Below are positions 42,125 to 53,566 of a stretch of 64,000 bases of DNA, in pieces. The stretch's first letter is position 1. Each line of letters opens with the position of its first letter. The position numbers were made by a program, and so were the translations under genes. The DNA lies in assembly GCA_029202665.1 (NCBI GenBank), contig CP119326.1, forward strand, positions 2,232,001 through 2,296,000, given 5' to 3'. The notes under the pieces were generated by a model, which had not been told where the DNA came from, searched no databases, and saw nothing but the letters and a program-made list of their open reading frames with translations. Source of the stretch: Candidatus Brevundimonas colombiensis (GTDB taxonomy: Bacteria > Pseudomonadota > Alphaproteobacteria > Caulobacterales > Caulobacteraceae).

Positions 42125-42604
42125 ATGCGTCTGTCGACCAAGGGACGATACGCCGTGATGGCGATGGCCGATCTGGCCAAGAACGGACGCGGCGAGAGCG
42201 GCGAAATCCGGGCGGTGTCGCTGGCCGAAATCGCCGCGCGCCAGGAGATTTCGCTGAGCTATCTGGAGCAGCTTTTCGCCCGTCTGCGCAAAAGCGAACT
42301 GGTCAGGAGCGTGCGCGGACCCGGCGGCGGATACCGTCTGGCCAAGGGCGCGCACGAGACGGTGGTGGCGGAAATCGTGCTGGCGGTGGACGAGCCGATC
42401 CGGGCGACGCGCTGCGTGGCGCATGGCTCGCCCAAAGGCTGCATGTTGGCCGGCGAACGCTGCATCACCCATAATCTTTGGGAAGATCTTGGCGACGAAA
42501 TCCACCGCTATCTGGCCGGCGTCTCGCTGGAGGATGTGGTGCTGAACCGCACGGGCCAGCGGCGGCGCAATATCGACACCTCCGCCGTGAGTGTGGCGGC
42601 ATGA
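42125..42604 (+). CDS. iscR: Rrf2-family Fe-S cluster regulator IscR
   Basis: A 159-residue winged-helix repressor that senses Fe-S status. The N-terminal MRLSTKGRYAVMAMADLA and the ISLSYLEQLFARLRKSELV recognition region are standard Rrf2. Candidate cluster ligands are C97, C106 and C113 with H116, spaced C-X8-C-X6-C, which differs from the closer spacing of E. coli IscR. It heads the suf operon; its TGA overlaps the ATG of the desulfurase gene. A dyad at 42028-42044 suggests autoregulation. Confidence 0.92.
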   Translation: MRLSTKGRYAVMAMADLAKNGRGESGEIRAVSLAEIAARQEISLSYLEQLFARLRKSELVRSVRGPGGGYRLAKGAHETVVAEIVLAVDEPIRATRCVAHGSPKGCMLAGERCITHNLWEDLGDEIHRYLAGVSLEDVVLNRTGQRRRNIDTSAVSVAA

Positions 42605-43739
42605 GCGGCGTCTATCTGGATTACAACGCCTCGGGTCTGGTGCGGCCGGAAGTGCTGGACATCATGACGCGGGCGCTGGCCGACAACGGCAACCCGTCGG
42701 CGGTCCACGCCGCCGGGCGGCGGGCGCGGGCGCGGGTCGAGACGGCGCGGGCGCAGGTCGGCGAACTGGTCGGGGCGGACCCGACGGCGGTGATCTTCAA
42801 CTCGGGCGGCACGGAGGCGAACGCGCAAGGGATCGCCAGCGCCCTGGCGGCGGGCTGTCAGCGGCTGATCGTATCGGCGACCGAACATCCGTGCGTGGCC
42901 GAGGCGGCGGCGAACGCGGGGGCGCCGGTTGAGGTTCTGCCGGTCGATGCGAACGGCGTGGTTGACCTGGACTGGCTGGCCCAGGCGCTGGCGCGTCCGG
43001 GCCGGGCGGTCGTGGCCATCCATCACGCTAACAACGAAAGCGGCGTGATCCAGCCGATCGCGGAGGCGGCGGCGCTGGTGCGGGCGGCAGGCGGCTGGCT
43101 GCACGTCGATGCGATTCAGTCGGCGGGCAAGATCGCGGTCGACATCCGGGCGCTGGACGCCGACAGCCTGACGCTATCGGCGCACAAGCTGGGCGGATCT
43201 CAGGGCGTGGGCGCCCTGATCCTGAAGGAAGGCGTGTCGGGCGTCCGCATTCTGCACGGCGCGGGACAGGAACGCGGCCTGCGCGCCGGGACCGAGAATG
43301 TGCCGGGCATCGCGGGTTTCGGTGTCGCCGCCGACTGCGCCGCGCGCGATCTGGATGCGATGGGATCGCACGTCGCCTGGCGCGATGCGGCCGAGGCCAG
43401 GGTCAGGGCGGCAGGCGCGACCATCATCGGCGAGGCGGTTCCGCGTCTGCCCAACACCCTGTTCATGGCGGTCGAGGGCTGGGACAGTCCTCAACAGTTG
43501 ATCACGCTCGATCTGACCGGCGTCATGGTGTCGGCGGGCTCGGCCTGTTCGTCGGGCAAGGTCAAGCCGTCCAAGACCATCAGCGCCATGGGGCTGACGG
43601 CTCTGGCCACCGGGGGCGTGCGCGTTTCCGGCGGCTGGGGAACGAATGAAAACGACTGGGTGCGGTTCGCCGACGCCTGGGTCGCCGCCTACAACAAGCA
43701 TAAGACACGCGCCGCCGAGCGCGTGAGAGAGGTCGCCTG

Positions 43740-43740
<1 letters not shown>
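42601..43740 (+). CDS. Cysteine desulfurase, NifS/IscS type (group I)
   Basis: A 379-residue PLP enzyme that removes sulfur from cysteine as a persulfide. The PLP lysine is in LSAHKLGGSQGVG, and the active Cys is in VSAGSACSSGKVKPS, the long flexible loop of group I desulfurases. It overlaps iscR and sufB by 4 bases or less, so it is part of the same transcript. Together with SufS at 47444 the operon has two desulfurases of different groups. The start is ATG at 42601 within the iscR stop. Confidence 0.9.
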
Positions 43741-45202
<1,462 letters not shown>

Positions 45203-45206
<4 letters not shown>

Positions 45207-45694
45207 GCAAGGCCTTTGCAGCTGTCGCTTTTGCGATACTTTTTGCTGGATGCACTCAGAACTCTGCCTCGACCCAAGAGGGAGATGGGATGGTGGACAT
45301 CTTCAATGGCAACCTGATCATGCTGAATGGTCAGTCCACATTAAGATCGAATATTTCCATTAATCTTGTCGCAGCCGGAGACGACAAGAACGTGGCTAAT
45401 CATTATTTCCTCAGCGGCGGTTGCCGGGATCATGGCTTCCTCGACAAGACGGATGGCCGCTTCTGGAGCGGTAGCACGCCGGAAAAGAACGGCGAGATGG
45501 CCGATGCTGCCAGAGCAAAAGATCGATCGACATATTGCCTGACCGAAGATGTCACTCGCTACCATCAGATCATTGCGATGATGGAAGAAGGAGCAACACT
45601 TGAGTTCGGGCCGGATCGCAGTTCAGCAAAGTTTACGACACCATCGAACAAGACGATCGTGTTCGACTACCGCCCCTCAATGATGATTGATTGA
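45203..45694 (+). CDS. Unknown lipoprotein inserted between sufB and sufC
   Basis: A 163-residue predicted lipoprotein with signal peptide VSKAFAAVAFAILFAGC (C17 as +1) and then a polar body without recognised domains (FNGNLIMLNGQSTLRSN, FLSGGCRDHGFLDKTDG, with two later Cys). The GTG overlaps the sufB stop (GTGA), and its TGA is 2 bases before the sufC ATG, so it is within the transcript. Its codon use is visibly more A/T-rich than the suf genes. SufB and SufC normally follow each other directly in this operon type, so this looks like an insertion; function unknown. Confidence 0.75.
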
Positions 45695-45696
45695 CG

Positions 45697-46442
<746 letters not shown>

Positions 46443-46446
<4 letters not shown>

Positions 46447-47465
46447 CAGCCTCTTCGCGGATTGACCTGACCGACGCCTCCACCTTCCCGTCGCGGCGGG
46501 ATGAGGCATGGAAATACACCGACCTGAAGCGTTGGTTGCGCGAGGCGCCGCAGCCGTCGCCGGCGGTGGATGCGGCGGCGTCCGGCGTGTTCGACGGCCT
46601 GGGCGGTGAGGCGATCATTTTCGCCAATGGGCGGGCGCTGGGCGTGACCGACTTCATCGCCTCGGGCGAACAGACGCTGCGCCTGCGGTATGTGTCGGAC
46701 GCAATCGGCACGGGCCACACCGCCAGCGCGCGGGTGTCGGCGCGGGCAGGGGCGCGGCTGCTGCTGCTGGAGACGCACGAGGGCGCGGGCTCGGCCTATG
46801 TCGCCCACAACCGGCTGGAGCTGGACGTGGCGGCGGGCGCCGACGTAACGCGCGTGGTTCTGGTCGAGGAGCCTGAGGACGCCATCTCCATCGCCGAGGC
46901 CCATGTGAAGGTCGAGGCGGGCGGGATCTATCGCCAGACGGTCATCGCCACCGGCGCGAGGCTGCAACGGATCGAGACGCAGGTCTCGCATTTCGCCCAG
47001 GGCGCGCATGTGCAGGCCGACGGCCTGTATCTGCTGAATGGATCACGCCATGCCGATCTGACCAGCGTGGTGCGCCATCTGGAGCATGACGGCACGACCA
47101 GCCAACTGATCAAGGGTGTGGCCCGCGACACGGCGCGCGGCGTCTTCCAGGGCAAGATCGTGGTCGAGCGCGGGGCCGACGGTACGGATGCGCGGATGGG
47201 CCACCACGCCCTGATCGCCTCGGAACGGGCCGAGATCGACGCCAAGCCGGAACTGATCATCTATGCCGACGACGTGCAGTGCGCGCACGGCAATACGGTG
47301 GGGACGCTGGACGAAAGCGCCCTGTTCTACATGCAGCAGCGCGGCATTCCAGCCGACGAGGCCCGCGCTCTGTTGACCCAGGCCTTCCTGATCGAGGTCG
47401 TCGACCGGATCGAACATGAAGGCGCAAGAGAGGTGGCGCGGGAATGGCTGACGGCGCGGTTGTGA
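46443..47465 (+). CDS. sufD: Fe-S cluster assembly protein SufD
   Basis: A 340-residue paralogue of SufB and third member of the SufBC2D complex. The N-terminal block STFPSRRDEAWKYTDLKRW is typical, as is the C-terminal AHGNTVGTLDESALFYMQQRGI shared with SufB, including the His for cluster binding. Its ATG overlaps the sufC stop, and its 3' end overlaps sufS by 22 bases when the upstream sufS ATG is used. Confidence 0.95.
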
Positions 47466-48682
47466 ACACCTTCGATCCCTATGCCGTGCGGGCGCAGGTC
47501 CCGATCCTGTCGCGACAGGTGAACGGCAAGCCGCTGATCTATTTGGACAATGCGGCCTCGGCCCAGAAGCCGCGGGCGGTGATCGACGCCCTGGTGGCGA
47601 CGATGGAGGGCGGTTACGCCAACGTCCACCGCGGCCTGCACACCCTGTCGAACGAGGCGACCGAGGCGTTCGAGAAGGCGCGCGAGATCGTGGCCCGGTT
47701 CCTGAACGCCGAGACGCCGGAACAGGTCGTCTGGACCAAGGGCGGGACCGAGGCGATCAATCTGGTCGCCAATGGCCTCGGCCTGTCGATCCAGCCGGGC
47801 GACGAGATCATCGTCACCGAGATGGAGCATCACTCCAACATCGTGCCGTGGCATTTCCTGCGCGAGCGGCATGGAGCCGTGTTGAAGTGGGCGCCGATCA
47901 AGGATGACGGCTCGCTGGACATGGCCGCCTATGCCGACCTGCTGGGGCCGAGGACGCGGATGGTCGCGGTCACCCATATGTCGAACGTGCTGGGGACGGT
48001 GAACCCGGTCGCAGAGATCACGCGACTGGCGCACGCGGCGGGCGCGCAGGTGCTGGTCGACGGATGCCAGGGCGCGGTCCATGCGACGCCGGACGTGCAG
48101 GCCATCGGCTGCGACTTCTATGTGATCACAGGCCACAAGCTGTTCGGCCCCACCGGCATCGGCGCACTGTACGGCAAGGCCGAGGCGCTGGAGGCTCTGC
48201 CGCCCTATCAGGGGGGCGGGGAGATGATCGAATCGGTCGCTCAGGATCAGATCAGATATGCCCGGCCGCCGCATCGGTTCGAGGCGGGGACGCCGCCGAT
48301 CCTGGAGGCCATCGGTCTGGGCGCGGCGCTGGAGTGGCTGGCGCAATACGACCGCGCAGCGGTGCAGGCGCACGAACACGCCCTGTATCGCCACGCCGTG
48401 GAGCGATTGCAGGGGCAGGACTGGCTGCGGATTCTGGGACAGGCCGAAGGCAAGGGCGCGATCCTGACCTTCGCCGTCGAGGGCGCGCACGCCCATGACG
48501 TGGCCCAGATCATGGACCGTTACGGCGTCGCCGTGCGGGCCGGAACCCACTGCGCCGAACCGCTGGCGAAAAGATTGGGCGTGACATCGAGCACCCGCGC
48601 CTCCTTCGCCCTATATAACACCGTGGAGGATACCGACGCCTTCGTGGACGCGCTGATCAAGGCGCGGAACTTCTTTGTGTAA
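47444..48682 (+). CDS. sufS: Cysteine desulfurase SufS (group II)
   Basis: A 412-residue PLP enzyme, the dedicated sulfur donor of the Suf pathway. The PLP lysine is in VITGHKLFGPTG, and the active Cys lies in the short group II loop VRAGTHCAEPLAKRLG. The N-terminal VPILSRQVNGKPLIYLDNAASAQKP is characteristic. The ATG at 47444 overlaps sufD by 22 bases; a GTG at 47462 overlapping the sufD stop is an alternative. SufE is not in the operon. Confidence 0.96.
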   Translation: MADGAVVNTFDPYAVRAQVPILSRQVNGKPLIYLDNAASAQKPRAVIDALVATMEGGYANVHRGLHTLSNEATEAFEKAREIVARFLNAETPEQVVWTKGGTEAINLVANGLGLSIQPGDEIIVTEMEHHSNIVPWHFLRERHGAVLKWAPIKDDGSLDMAAYADLLGPRTRMVAVTHMSNVLGTVNPVAEITRLAHAAGAQVLVDGCQGAVHATPDVQAIGCDFYVITGHKLFGPTGIGALYGKAEALEALPPYQGGGEMIESVAQDQIRYARPPHRFEAGTPPILEAIGLGAALEWLAQYDRAAVQAHEHALYRHAVERLQGQDWLRILGQAEGKGAILTFAVEGAHAHDVAQIMDRYGVAVRAGTHCAEPLAKRLGVTSSTRASFALYNTVEDTDAFVDALIKARNFFV

Positions 48683-48688
48683 AGCCCC

Positions 48689-49078
48689 ATGACCGACGAT
48701 GCCATTCAGGACAGCGACGCGTTCCAGGCCGCCTGGGACGAGCCGCAGAATAGCGCCCTGTCGCAGGGAGAGCTGGACAAGCTGACCGAGGACCTGATCG
48801 ACGCGCTGAAGACCGTCTATGATCCGGAAATCCCGGTCGACATCTATGAATTGGGCCTGATCTACCGCGTGGACGTCAACGACGACCGCGACGTTGTGGT
48901 GGACATGACCCTGACGGCGCCCGGCTGTCCCGTGGCGGGCGAAATGCCGGGATGGGTCGAGACGGCGGTGGAGAAGGTCGAGGGCGTGCGCAGCGCCAAG
49001 GCCAATCTGGTGTTCGACCCGCCGTGGGACGCCTCCAAGATGAGCGACGAGGCCAAGCTGGCCTTGAACATGTTCTGA
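48689..49078 (+). CDS. sufT: SUF system Fe-S assembly protein SufT (MIP18/DUF59)
   Basis: A 129-residue MIP18-family protein that helps deliver or mature Fe-S clusters. The DUF59 core is DALKTVYDPEIPVDIYELGLIY followed by TLTAPGCPVAGEMPGWV with its conserved Cys. The extra N-terminal 30 residues are acidic. Its TGA overlaps the ATG of the next gene (TGATG). Confidence 0.92.
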   Translation: MTDDAIQDSDAFQAAWDEPQNSALSQGELDKLTEDLIDALKTVYDPEIPVDIYELGLIYRVDVNDDRDVVVDMTLTAPGCPVAGEMPGWVETAVEKVEGVRSAKANLVFDPPWDASKMSDEAKLALNMF

Positions 49079-49467
49079 TGACCCAGCTTCAAGCCACGTC
49101 TCGCCCGCGCCGTCCGCGTCCCAAGGCCGTCACCCTGACCGACGCGGCCGCAGAACGGGTGCGCGAAATCCTGGACAATGCCGACAACGCCCACATCGGC
49201 CTGCGGATCGGGATCAAGAACGGCGGGTGTGCGGGGCAGGAATACACCTTCGCCTATGCCGATCAGATCGGTCCACTGGACGAGGTGGTCGAGGACAAGG
49301 GCGTCACCATCCTGATCGAGCCCAAGGCGGTGCTGTTCCTGATCGGCACCGAGATCGATTACGAGACGACGCGGCTGGCCTCCAAATTCGTGTTCAACAA
49401 TCCGAACCAGACCGACGCCTGCGGCTGCGGCGAGAGCGTGACCATCGTTCCGGCCGCCAGCGCCTGA
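49078..49467 (+). CDS. sufA: Fe-S cluster carrier SufA (HesB/IscA family)
   Basis: A 129-residue A-type carrier that passes clusters from the SufBCD scaffold to target proteins. The three ligand Cys are in IKNGGCAGQEY and DACGCGESV. The 15-residue N-terminal extension (MTQLQATSRPRRPRP) is basic and not conserved. It ends the core suf operon; a TfoX-N gene follows by 1 base. Confidence 0.93.
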   Translation: MTQLQATSRPRRPRPKAVTLTDAAAERVREILDNADNAHIGLRIGIKNGGCAGQEYTFAYADQIGPLDEVVEDKGVTILIEPKAVLFLIGTEIDYETTRLASKFVFNNPNQTDACGCGESVTIVPAASA

Positions 49468-49468
49468 G

Positions 49469-49828
49469 GTGGCTTACGACGCCGACTTCGGGGAATGGGT
49501 CCGCGAGCATTTCGCGGGTCTGGGTCGGGTGGAAATCAAGCGGATGTTCGGCGGGGCCGGGGTCTATGCGTCTGGCGTGATCTTCGCCCTGCTGGACGAC
49601 GGCGTGGTCTGGCTGAAGGGCGATGCAGCGTTGGGTGAGGTGTTCGAGGCCGTGGGTTCTCGACAGTTCACCTTTCCGACCAAGGACGGGCGGACGATGA
49701 GCATGAGTTATTGGACCCTGCCGGAAACGGCGCTGGACGATCCCGACGAGGCGGTCGACTGGGCCCGCCGGTCGCTGACGGTGGCGGTCAAGAAGGCGTC
49801 GGGCAAGACGCCCAGATCCGCTATTTAG
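49469..49828 (+). CDS. TfoX/Sxy N-terminal domain protein
   Basis: A 119-residue protein made only of the TfoX N-terminal domain (VEIKRMFGGAGVYASGVIFALLDDGVVWLKGD), without the C-terminal helix-hairpin-helix domain of true competence activators. Stand-alone members have no known role. The start is GTG at 49469, 1 base after sufA, so it is probably transcribed with the suf genes. Its 3' end overlaps the convergent acyltransferase gene by 8 bases. Confidence 0.85.
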   Translation: MAYDADFGEWVREHFAGLGRVEIKRMFGGAGVYASGVIFALLDDGVVWLKGDAALGEVFEAVGSRQFTFPTKDGRTMSMSYWTLPETALDDPDEAVDWARRSLTVAVKKASGKTPRSAI

Positions 49829-50573
49829 CGGGTGCGTCGATCAGCACGGCGGGCGTGACAGGCTGGCCTGTCGCTTCGGCGACCAGTTCGGCGGTGCGGG
49901 CTTCGATGACGGCTTCCAGTCGGGCCAGGAATTCGTCCTTGGGCAGGCCGGTGGGGATGGGGGCGAGAAAGTCGAGCGTCGCCGTTCCGGCATGTTTCTC
50001 GTACTTCTCCTCAGGCCAGAAAAGACCGAGGTTGGTGGCCAGGGGCACGACCGGCATGTCGAAGTCGCGATACATGTGCCAGACGCCGGAGCGGTATCTG
50101 TATTTCTTGCCGACCTGGGCTAGGTGCCCCTCGGGAAAGATCAGGATCTTGCGGTTCTCGGCCTTGGCCTCGGCCGCACGGGTGGCCAGGGCCTTGCGGG
50201 CCTGATGGCCGCCGCAGGAGTTGACGACGATGGCGCCCAGCTTCTTCAGCACCCCGCCCAGCAGCGGAAACTTCTCCAGGTGGTCGCCGGTGACGAAGGC
50301 CAGGTCGTCGAACTGGTCATAGGTGGCGAAGCCGTCGCCCCAGCTCTGATGCTTTGAGGCGATGATGAAGGCCCCGGCGGGCAGGGTGTCCTTGCCCAGC
50401 ACCCGCAGGCGGATGCCCGCGAACAGGGCCATGGCCTGAACCATCCGTTTCACATAGCGGCGGATGACCCAGCTGGCGGGGCCGCGACCGGGAGCCAGCG
50501 CCGCGAACGCTGCGGTCAGGCCGTAGCCGATCGACAGGATCCAATAGGCGATGTTGAAGACGAAACTGCGCAT
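49821..50573 (-). CDS. 1-acyl-sn-glycerol-3-phosphate acyltransferase (PlsC-like)
   Basis: A 250-residue membrane-associated acyltransferase of the PlsC family that adds the second acyl chain to lysophosphatidic acid. The HX4D motif is HQSWGD (preceded by SK), and the FPEG motif is present in KILIFPEGHLAQVG. A hydrophobic N-terminal helix anchors it to the membrane. The GGDEF gene upstream on the same strand is separate. Whether it is the main PlsC is unknown. Confidence 0.88.
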   Translation of the reverse strand: MRSFVFNIAYWILSIGYGLTAAFAALAPGRGPASWVIRRYVKRMVQAMALFAGIRLRVLGKDTLPAGAFIIASKHQSWGDGFATYDQFDDLAFVTGDHLEKFPLLGGVLKKLGAIVVNSCGGHQARKALATRAAEAKAENRKILIFPEGHLAQVGKKYRYRSGVWHMYRDFDMPVVPLATNLGLFWPEEKYEKHAGTATLDFLAPIPTGLPKDEFLARLEAVIEARTAELVAEATGQPVTPAVLIDAPAK

Positions 50574-50603
50574 CGGGCGACTATGGCAGAAAGCTTGACC
50601 TTG

Positions 50604-51665
50604 TCAGGCGACTTGTCGCGTCGCCGGTTCGGTCGCCTGGGCGGCCGTGATGCAGTTGCGCCCCTTGCGCTTGGAATCATACAGGGCGGCGTCGGCGCGT
50701 TCCAGCAGGCTGGCGGCCGTCTCGCCCTTGCGGCGCTGGGCGAAACCAGCCGAGACCGTGACCGAACCCAGGTCGTCATTGGTCGAACGGCGGCGCAGGG
50801 CGCGCGACGCCACGTCGCTGCGGATGCTCTCCAGCGCGGCCATCACCACGCCGGCGTTTTCGCCGGGGAAGATGATCGCGAACTCCTCGCCGCCGAACCG
50901 GGCCGCGAATCGATGATTGCCGCAGATATTGGACAGGACGGTGGAGACGTAGCGCAGGACCTGATCGCCCGTCTGATGACCCCAGGTGTCGTTGAATCGC
51001 TTGAAATGGTCGATGTCGAGGATGGCCAGCGCCAGGGGCGCGCCGTCGTCGGGCGCGCAGGCGGCTTCCAGCCGTTCGTCGAACGCCTTGCGATTGGCCA
51101 GGTTGGTCAGGGCGTCGGTCATGGCGTCGCGACGGACCTGTTCCAGGCTTTCGCGCAGACGGATGACCTCCTTGTTCGACTTCTCCAGCCGCTTCTCAAG
51201 AATGGCCGTTTCTCGGCGCACGCGCTTGGTCGCCGTGGAAAGGCCGCCGACCAGGGACTTCAGCGCCGATGGATCCTCGGCGTTTTCCATGGTGTGGGAC
51301 GCATCGGCCAGGGTCTCGCCATAGTCCGCCTGAGTCTTGTGGGCCATGGCGATGGCGTTTGCGACACTGGCCAGTTCACGATCCAGCACGGCGCCGACGT
51401 CGCGAATCTGGTCCGGCAGGCGTCCGCGGGGCAGGAACTCGGCGGCCAGCATCTCTGAGGTCTTGTCGGAGATGGCGACCGATTGTTCGAGAAGCAGACG
51501 AATCTCGCGCGCCAAGGCGCCGTCAGGATCGCTGATGTAGTGTAGCCAAAGCTCGAAGTTCAACGGTGTCGGCCAGACGCACGCCTTTTCCATCTCGGCG
51601 ATGACATTGCGCGCGAGGGCGTAGGCTTGCGGCCCCCTTAGCGCCGTCTCGACCTGCTTGGACAT
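50604..51665 (-). CDS. Diguanylate cyclase with coiled-coil N-terminus
   Basis: A 353-residue GGDEF protein that makes cyclic di-GMP. The active site is RFGGEEFAII and the domain start DAMTDALTNLANRKAFDERL. The nine residues before GGEEF read GNHRFAARF, so the RxxD inhibitory I-site (aligned as GNHR) is absent, which predicts no product feedback. The first 180 residues are helical and coiled-coil-like, without membrane helices or a recognised sensor. The acyltransferase gene lies 30 bases downstream. Confidence 0.88.
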   Translation of the reverse strand: MSKQVETALRGPQAYALARNVIAEMEKACVWPTPLNFELWLHYISDPDGALAREIRLLLEQSVAISDKTSEMLAAEFLPRGRLPDQIRDVGAVLDRELASVANAIAMAHKTQADYGETLADASHTMENAEDPSALKSLVGGLSTATKRVRRETAILEKRLEKSNKEVIRLRESLEQVRRDAMTDALTNLANRKAFDERLEAACAPDDGAPLALAILDIDHFKRFNDTWGHQTGDQVLRYVSTVLSNICGNHRFAARFGGEEFAIIFPGENAGVVMAALESIRSDVASRALRRRSTNDDLGSVTVSAGFAQRRKGETAASLLERADAALYDSKRKGRNCITAAQATEPATRQVA

Positions 51666-51778
51666 TCTTCTTTCCCCCTGTCCCCTTCTGGGAACGTCTT
51701 CGGGGCGGACACTAAGGGCTGTTCCGTAATGCAGGGTAAACGGCGCGGACTTTCTGCGCGCCGTCTCTCAATGTTCCG

Positions 51779-53356
51779 TCAGGCGCGAACAACCACGGGG
51801 CGACGCAGGAAGGCGGGGATGTCGTCGCCGAAACCGCGCACACCCTGACGCTGGCTGTCTTCGCGGGTTGGCTTGCGATCGCCGCGGCGGTCGGACTGAA
51901 GCAGTTGGGGTTCGCGGTCGGCGCGTGCGGCGCGCGGCGCCTCGACCGGATCGGCGGCCTGGACGGCGGGGGCCGGGAGGGGGGCGGCGACGGTTTGAAC
52001 CGGCGCGGGAGCGTCGATCTCGGTCTTGGCGTCCGGGCGGGCCTTGCGGCGGCTGCGGCTGCGCGGGGCCTCTTCCGCAGTCTCGGTCGTGACGGCGACT
52101 TCGGCCTGTTCGACAGGCGCGCCGCTGGCGCGCGAACGGCTGCGGCCGCCACGTTCGCCGGAGCGTTCGCGTCCGCCCGAGCGTTTGTCGTCGCGGCGCG
52201 GACCGTCCTTGATGGCGGCGAAGTCGATGTCGTCCAGGACCAGTTCCTCAGGGTCCTTCTTGATCAGCTTCAGCACCTTATCCAGCGACTTGTCGTCGGC
52301 CGGGGTCACGATCATGAAGGCCTGGCCCAGACGTCCGGCGCGGCCGGTGCGGCCGATGCGGTGGACGTAGTCGTCGGCGTGGTGCGAGACGTCGTAGTTG
52401 AAGACGTGGCTGACGTCAGGGATGTCCAGACCGCGCGCGGCCACGTCGGAGGCGACCAGAATCTTCAGATTGCCGGCGCGGAAATCGGCCAGGGTCTTCA
52501 TCCGGTGCGACTGGTCCAGGTCGCCGTGGATGGCGGCGGCGTCGAAGCCGTGTTTCTGAAGCGACTTGGCGACGATATCGACTTCGGATTTGCGATTGCA
52601 GAAGACGATGCCGTTCTTGACATCGGCGCGTTCGACCAGGGCGCGCAGGGCGGTGCGCTTGGCCTTGGGGTCGCTGGTCGGGATGCGGACCAGATATTGG
52701 GTGATGGTGTCGGCGGTCATCGCCGGACGCGAGGCCTCGATCCGGGTCGGGTCCTTCAGGAAGGCCGTGGTCAGGCGCGTGATCTCGGGCGGCATGGTGG
52801 CCGAGAAGAACAGGGTCTGGCGACGCGGCGGCGTCAGTTTGAAGATGCGCTCGATATCGGGGATGAAGCCCATGTCCAGCATCCGGTCGGCTTCGTCCAC
52901 GACCATGATCTCGACGCCGGTCAGCAGCATCTTGCCGCGTTCGAACAGGTCCAGAAGACGGCCCGGCGTGGCGATCAGCACGTCAACGCCCTTGTTCAGG
53001 GCCGCGACCTGATCGCCCATGGAGACGCCGCCGATCAGCAGAACCCAGCTCAGCTTGGTGCCCTTGGCGTATTTGGCGAAGCTTTCGGCGACCTGGTCGG
53101 CCAGTTCGCGCGTGGGGGCCAGGACGATGGCGCGCGGCATCCGGGCGCGGGCGCGGCCCGTCGCCAGCCGCTCGACCAGAGGCAGGGTGAAGGCGGCCGT
53201 CTTGCCGGTGCCGGTCTGGGCGATGCCCAGGACGTCGCGTCCGGCCAGGGCGACCGGGATCGCCTGTTCCTGAATGGGGGTGGCGGTCGTATAGCCGGTG
53301 TCGGCGACGGCCTGGAGCGTCGTGGGCGAAAGGCCCAGTTGGGTAAATTCGGTCAT
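51779..53356 (-). CDS. DEAD-box RNA helicase, RhlE-like
   Basis: A 525-residue ATP-dependent RNA helicase. It shows the Q motif ATPIQEQAIPVAL, motif I AQTGTGKTAAF, motif II VDEADRML, motif III FFSATMP and motif VI HRIGRTGRAGR, followed by a 150-residue Arg/Ala/Pro-rich disordered tail with RDD and RSR blocks. The ATG at 53356 gives MTEFTQLGLSP with AAGGA nearby; the frame extends to 53488. A strong promoter lies at 53461-53488. RhlE rather than another DEAD subgroup is inferred from the tail and motif context. Confidence 0.92.
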   Translation of the reverse strand: MTEFTQLGLSPTTLQAVADTGYTTATPIQEQAIPVALAGRDVLGIAQTGTGKTAAFTLPLVERLATGRARARMPRAIVLAPTRELADQVAESFAKYAKGTKLSWVLLIGGVSMGDQVAALNKGVDVLIATPGRLLDLFERGKMLLTGVEIMVVDEADRMLDMGFIPDIERIFKLTPPRRQTLFFSATMPPEITRLTTAFLKDPTRIEASRPAMTADTITQYLVRIPTSDPKAKRTALRALVERADVKNGIVFCNRKSEVDIVAKSLQKHGFDAAAIHGDLDQSHRMKTLADFRAGNLKILVASDVAARGLDIPDVSHVFNYDVSHHADDYVHRIGRTGRAGRLGQAFMIVTPADDKSLDKVLKLIKKDPEELVLDDIDFAAIKDGPRRDDKRSGGRERSGERGGRSRSRASGAPVEQAEVAVTTETAEEAPRSRSRRKARPDAKTEIDAPAPVQTVAAPLPAPAVQAADPVEAPRAARADREPQLLQSDRRGDRKPTREDSQRQGVRGFGDDIPAFLRRPVVVRA

Positions 53357-53460
53357 GAATCCTTGGGAAAGAAAAGCGTCTGCGTGCATCAAGCAACGGA
53401 ACCGCCCCTCGGTGGGCGAGCGGGCGGCGCGTATCGCAGACCTGTCCCGAGGCTGGGTGC

Positions 53461-53488
53461 GATATAGAAGCCCCCTCGTCAAAGTCAA
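53461..53488 (-). promoter_or_regulatory. Sigma-70-type promoter of the RhlE-like helicase
   Basis: On the minus strand TTGACT (53483-53488) and TATATC (53461-53466) are separated by 16 bases, close to the housekeeping consensus. Transcription would start around 53454 and give a leader of about 100 bases. The MFS gene ends upstream at 53567, so the helicase has its own promoter. Confidence 0.6.
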
Positions 53489-53566
53489 GTATTCATGCGG
53501 TTTGCGGCCGGTTGGGCCGCGCAGAGAACCGCACGATCGGCGTGAGCAGACCGTGCGGAATCTGGA

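Noticed and set aside
51905..53467. A 520-codon plus-strand frame over the RhlE-like gene
   Set aside because: Antisense shadow; low-complexity Gly/Ala/Asp composition and no start signal.
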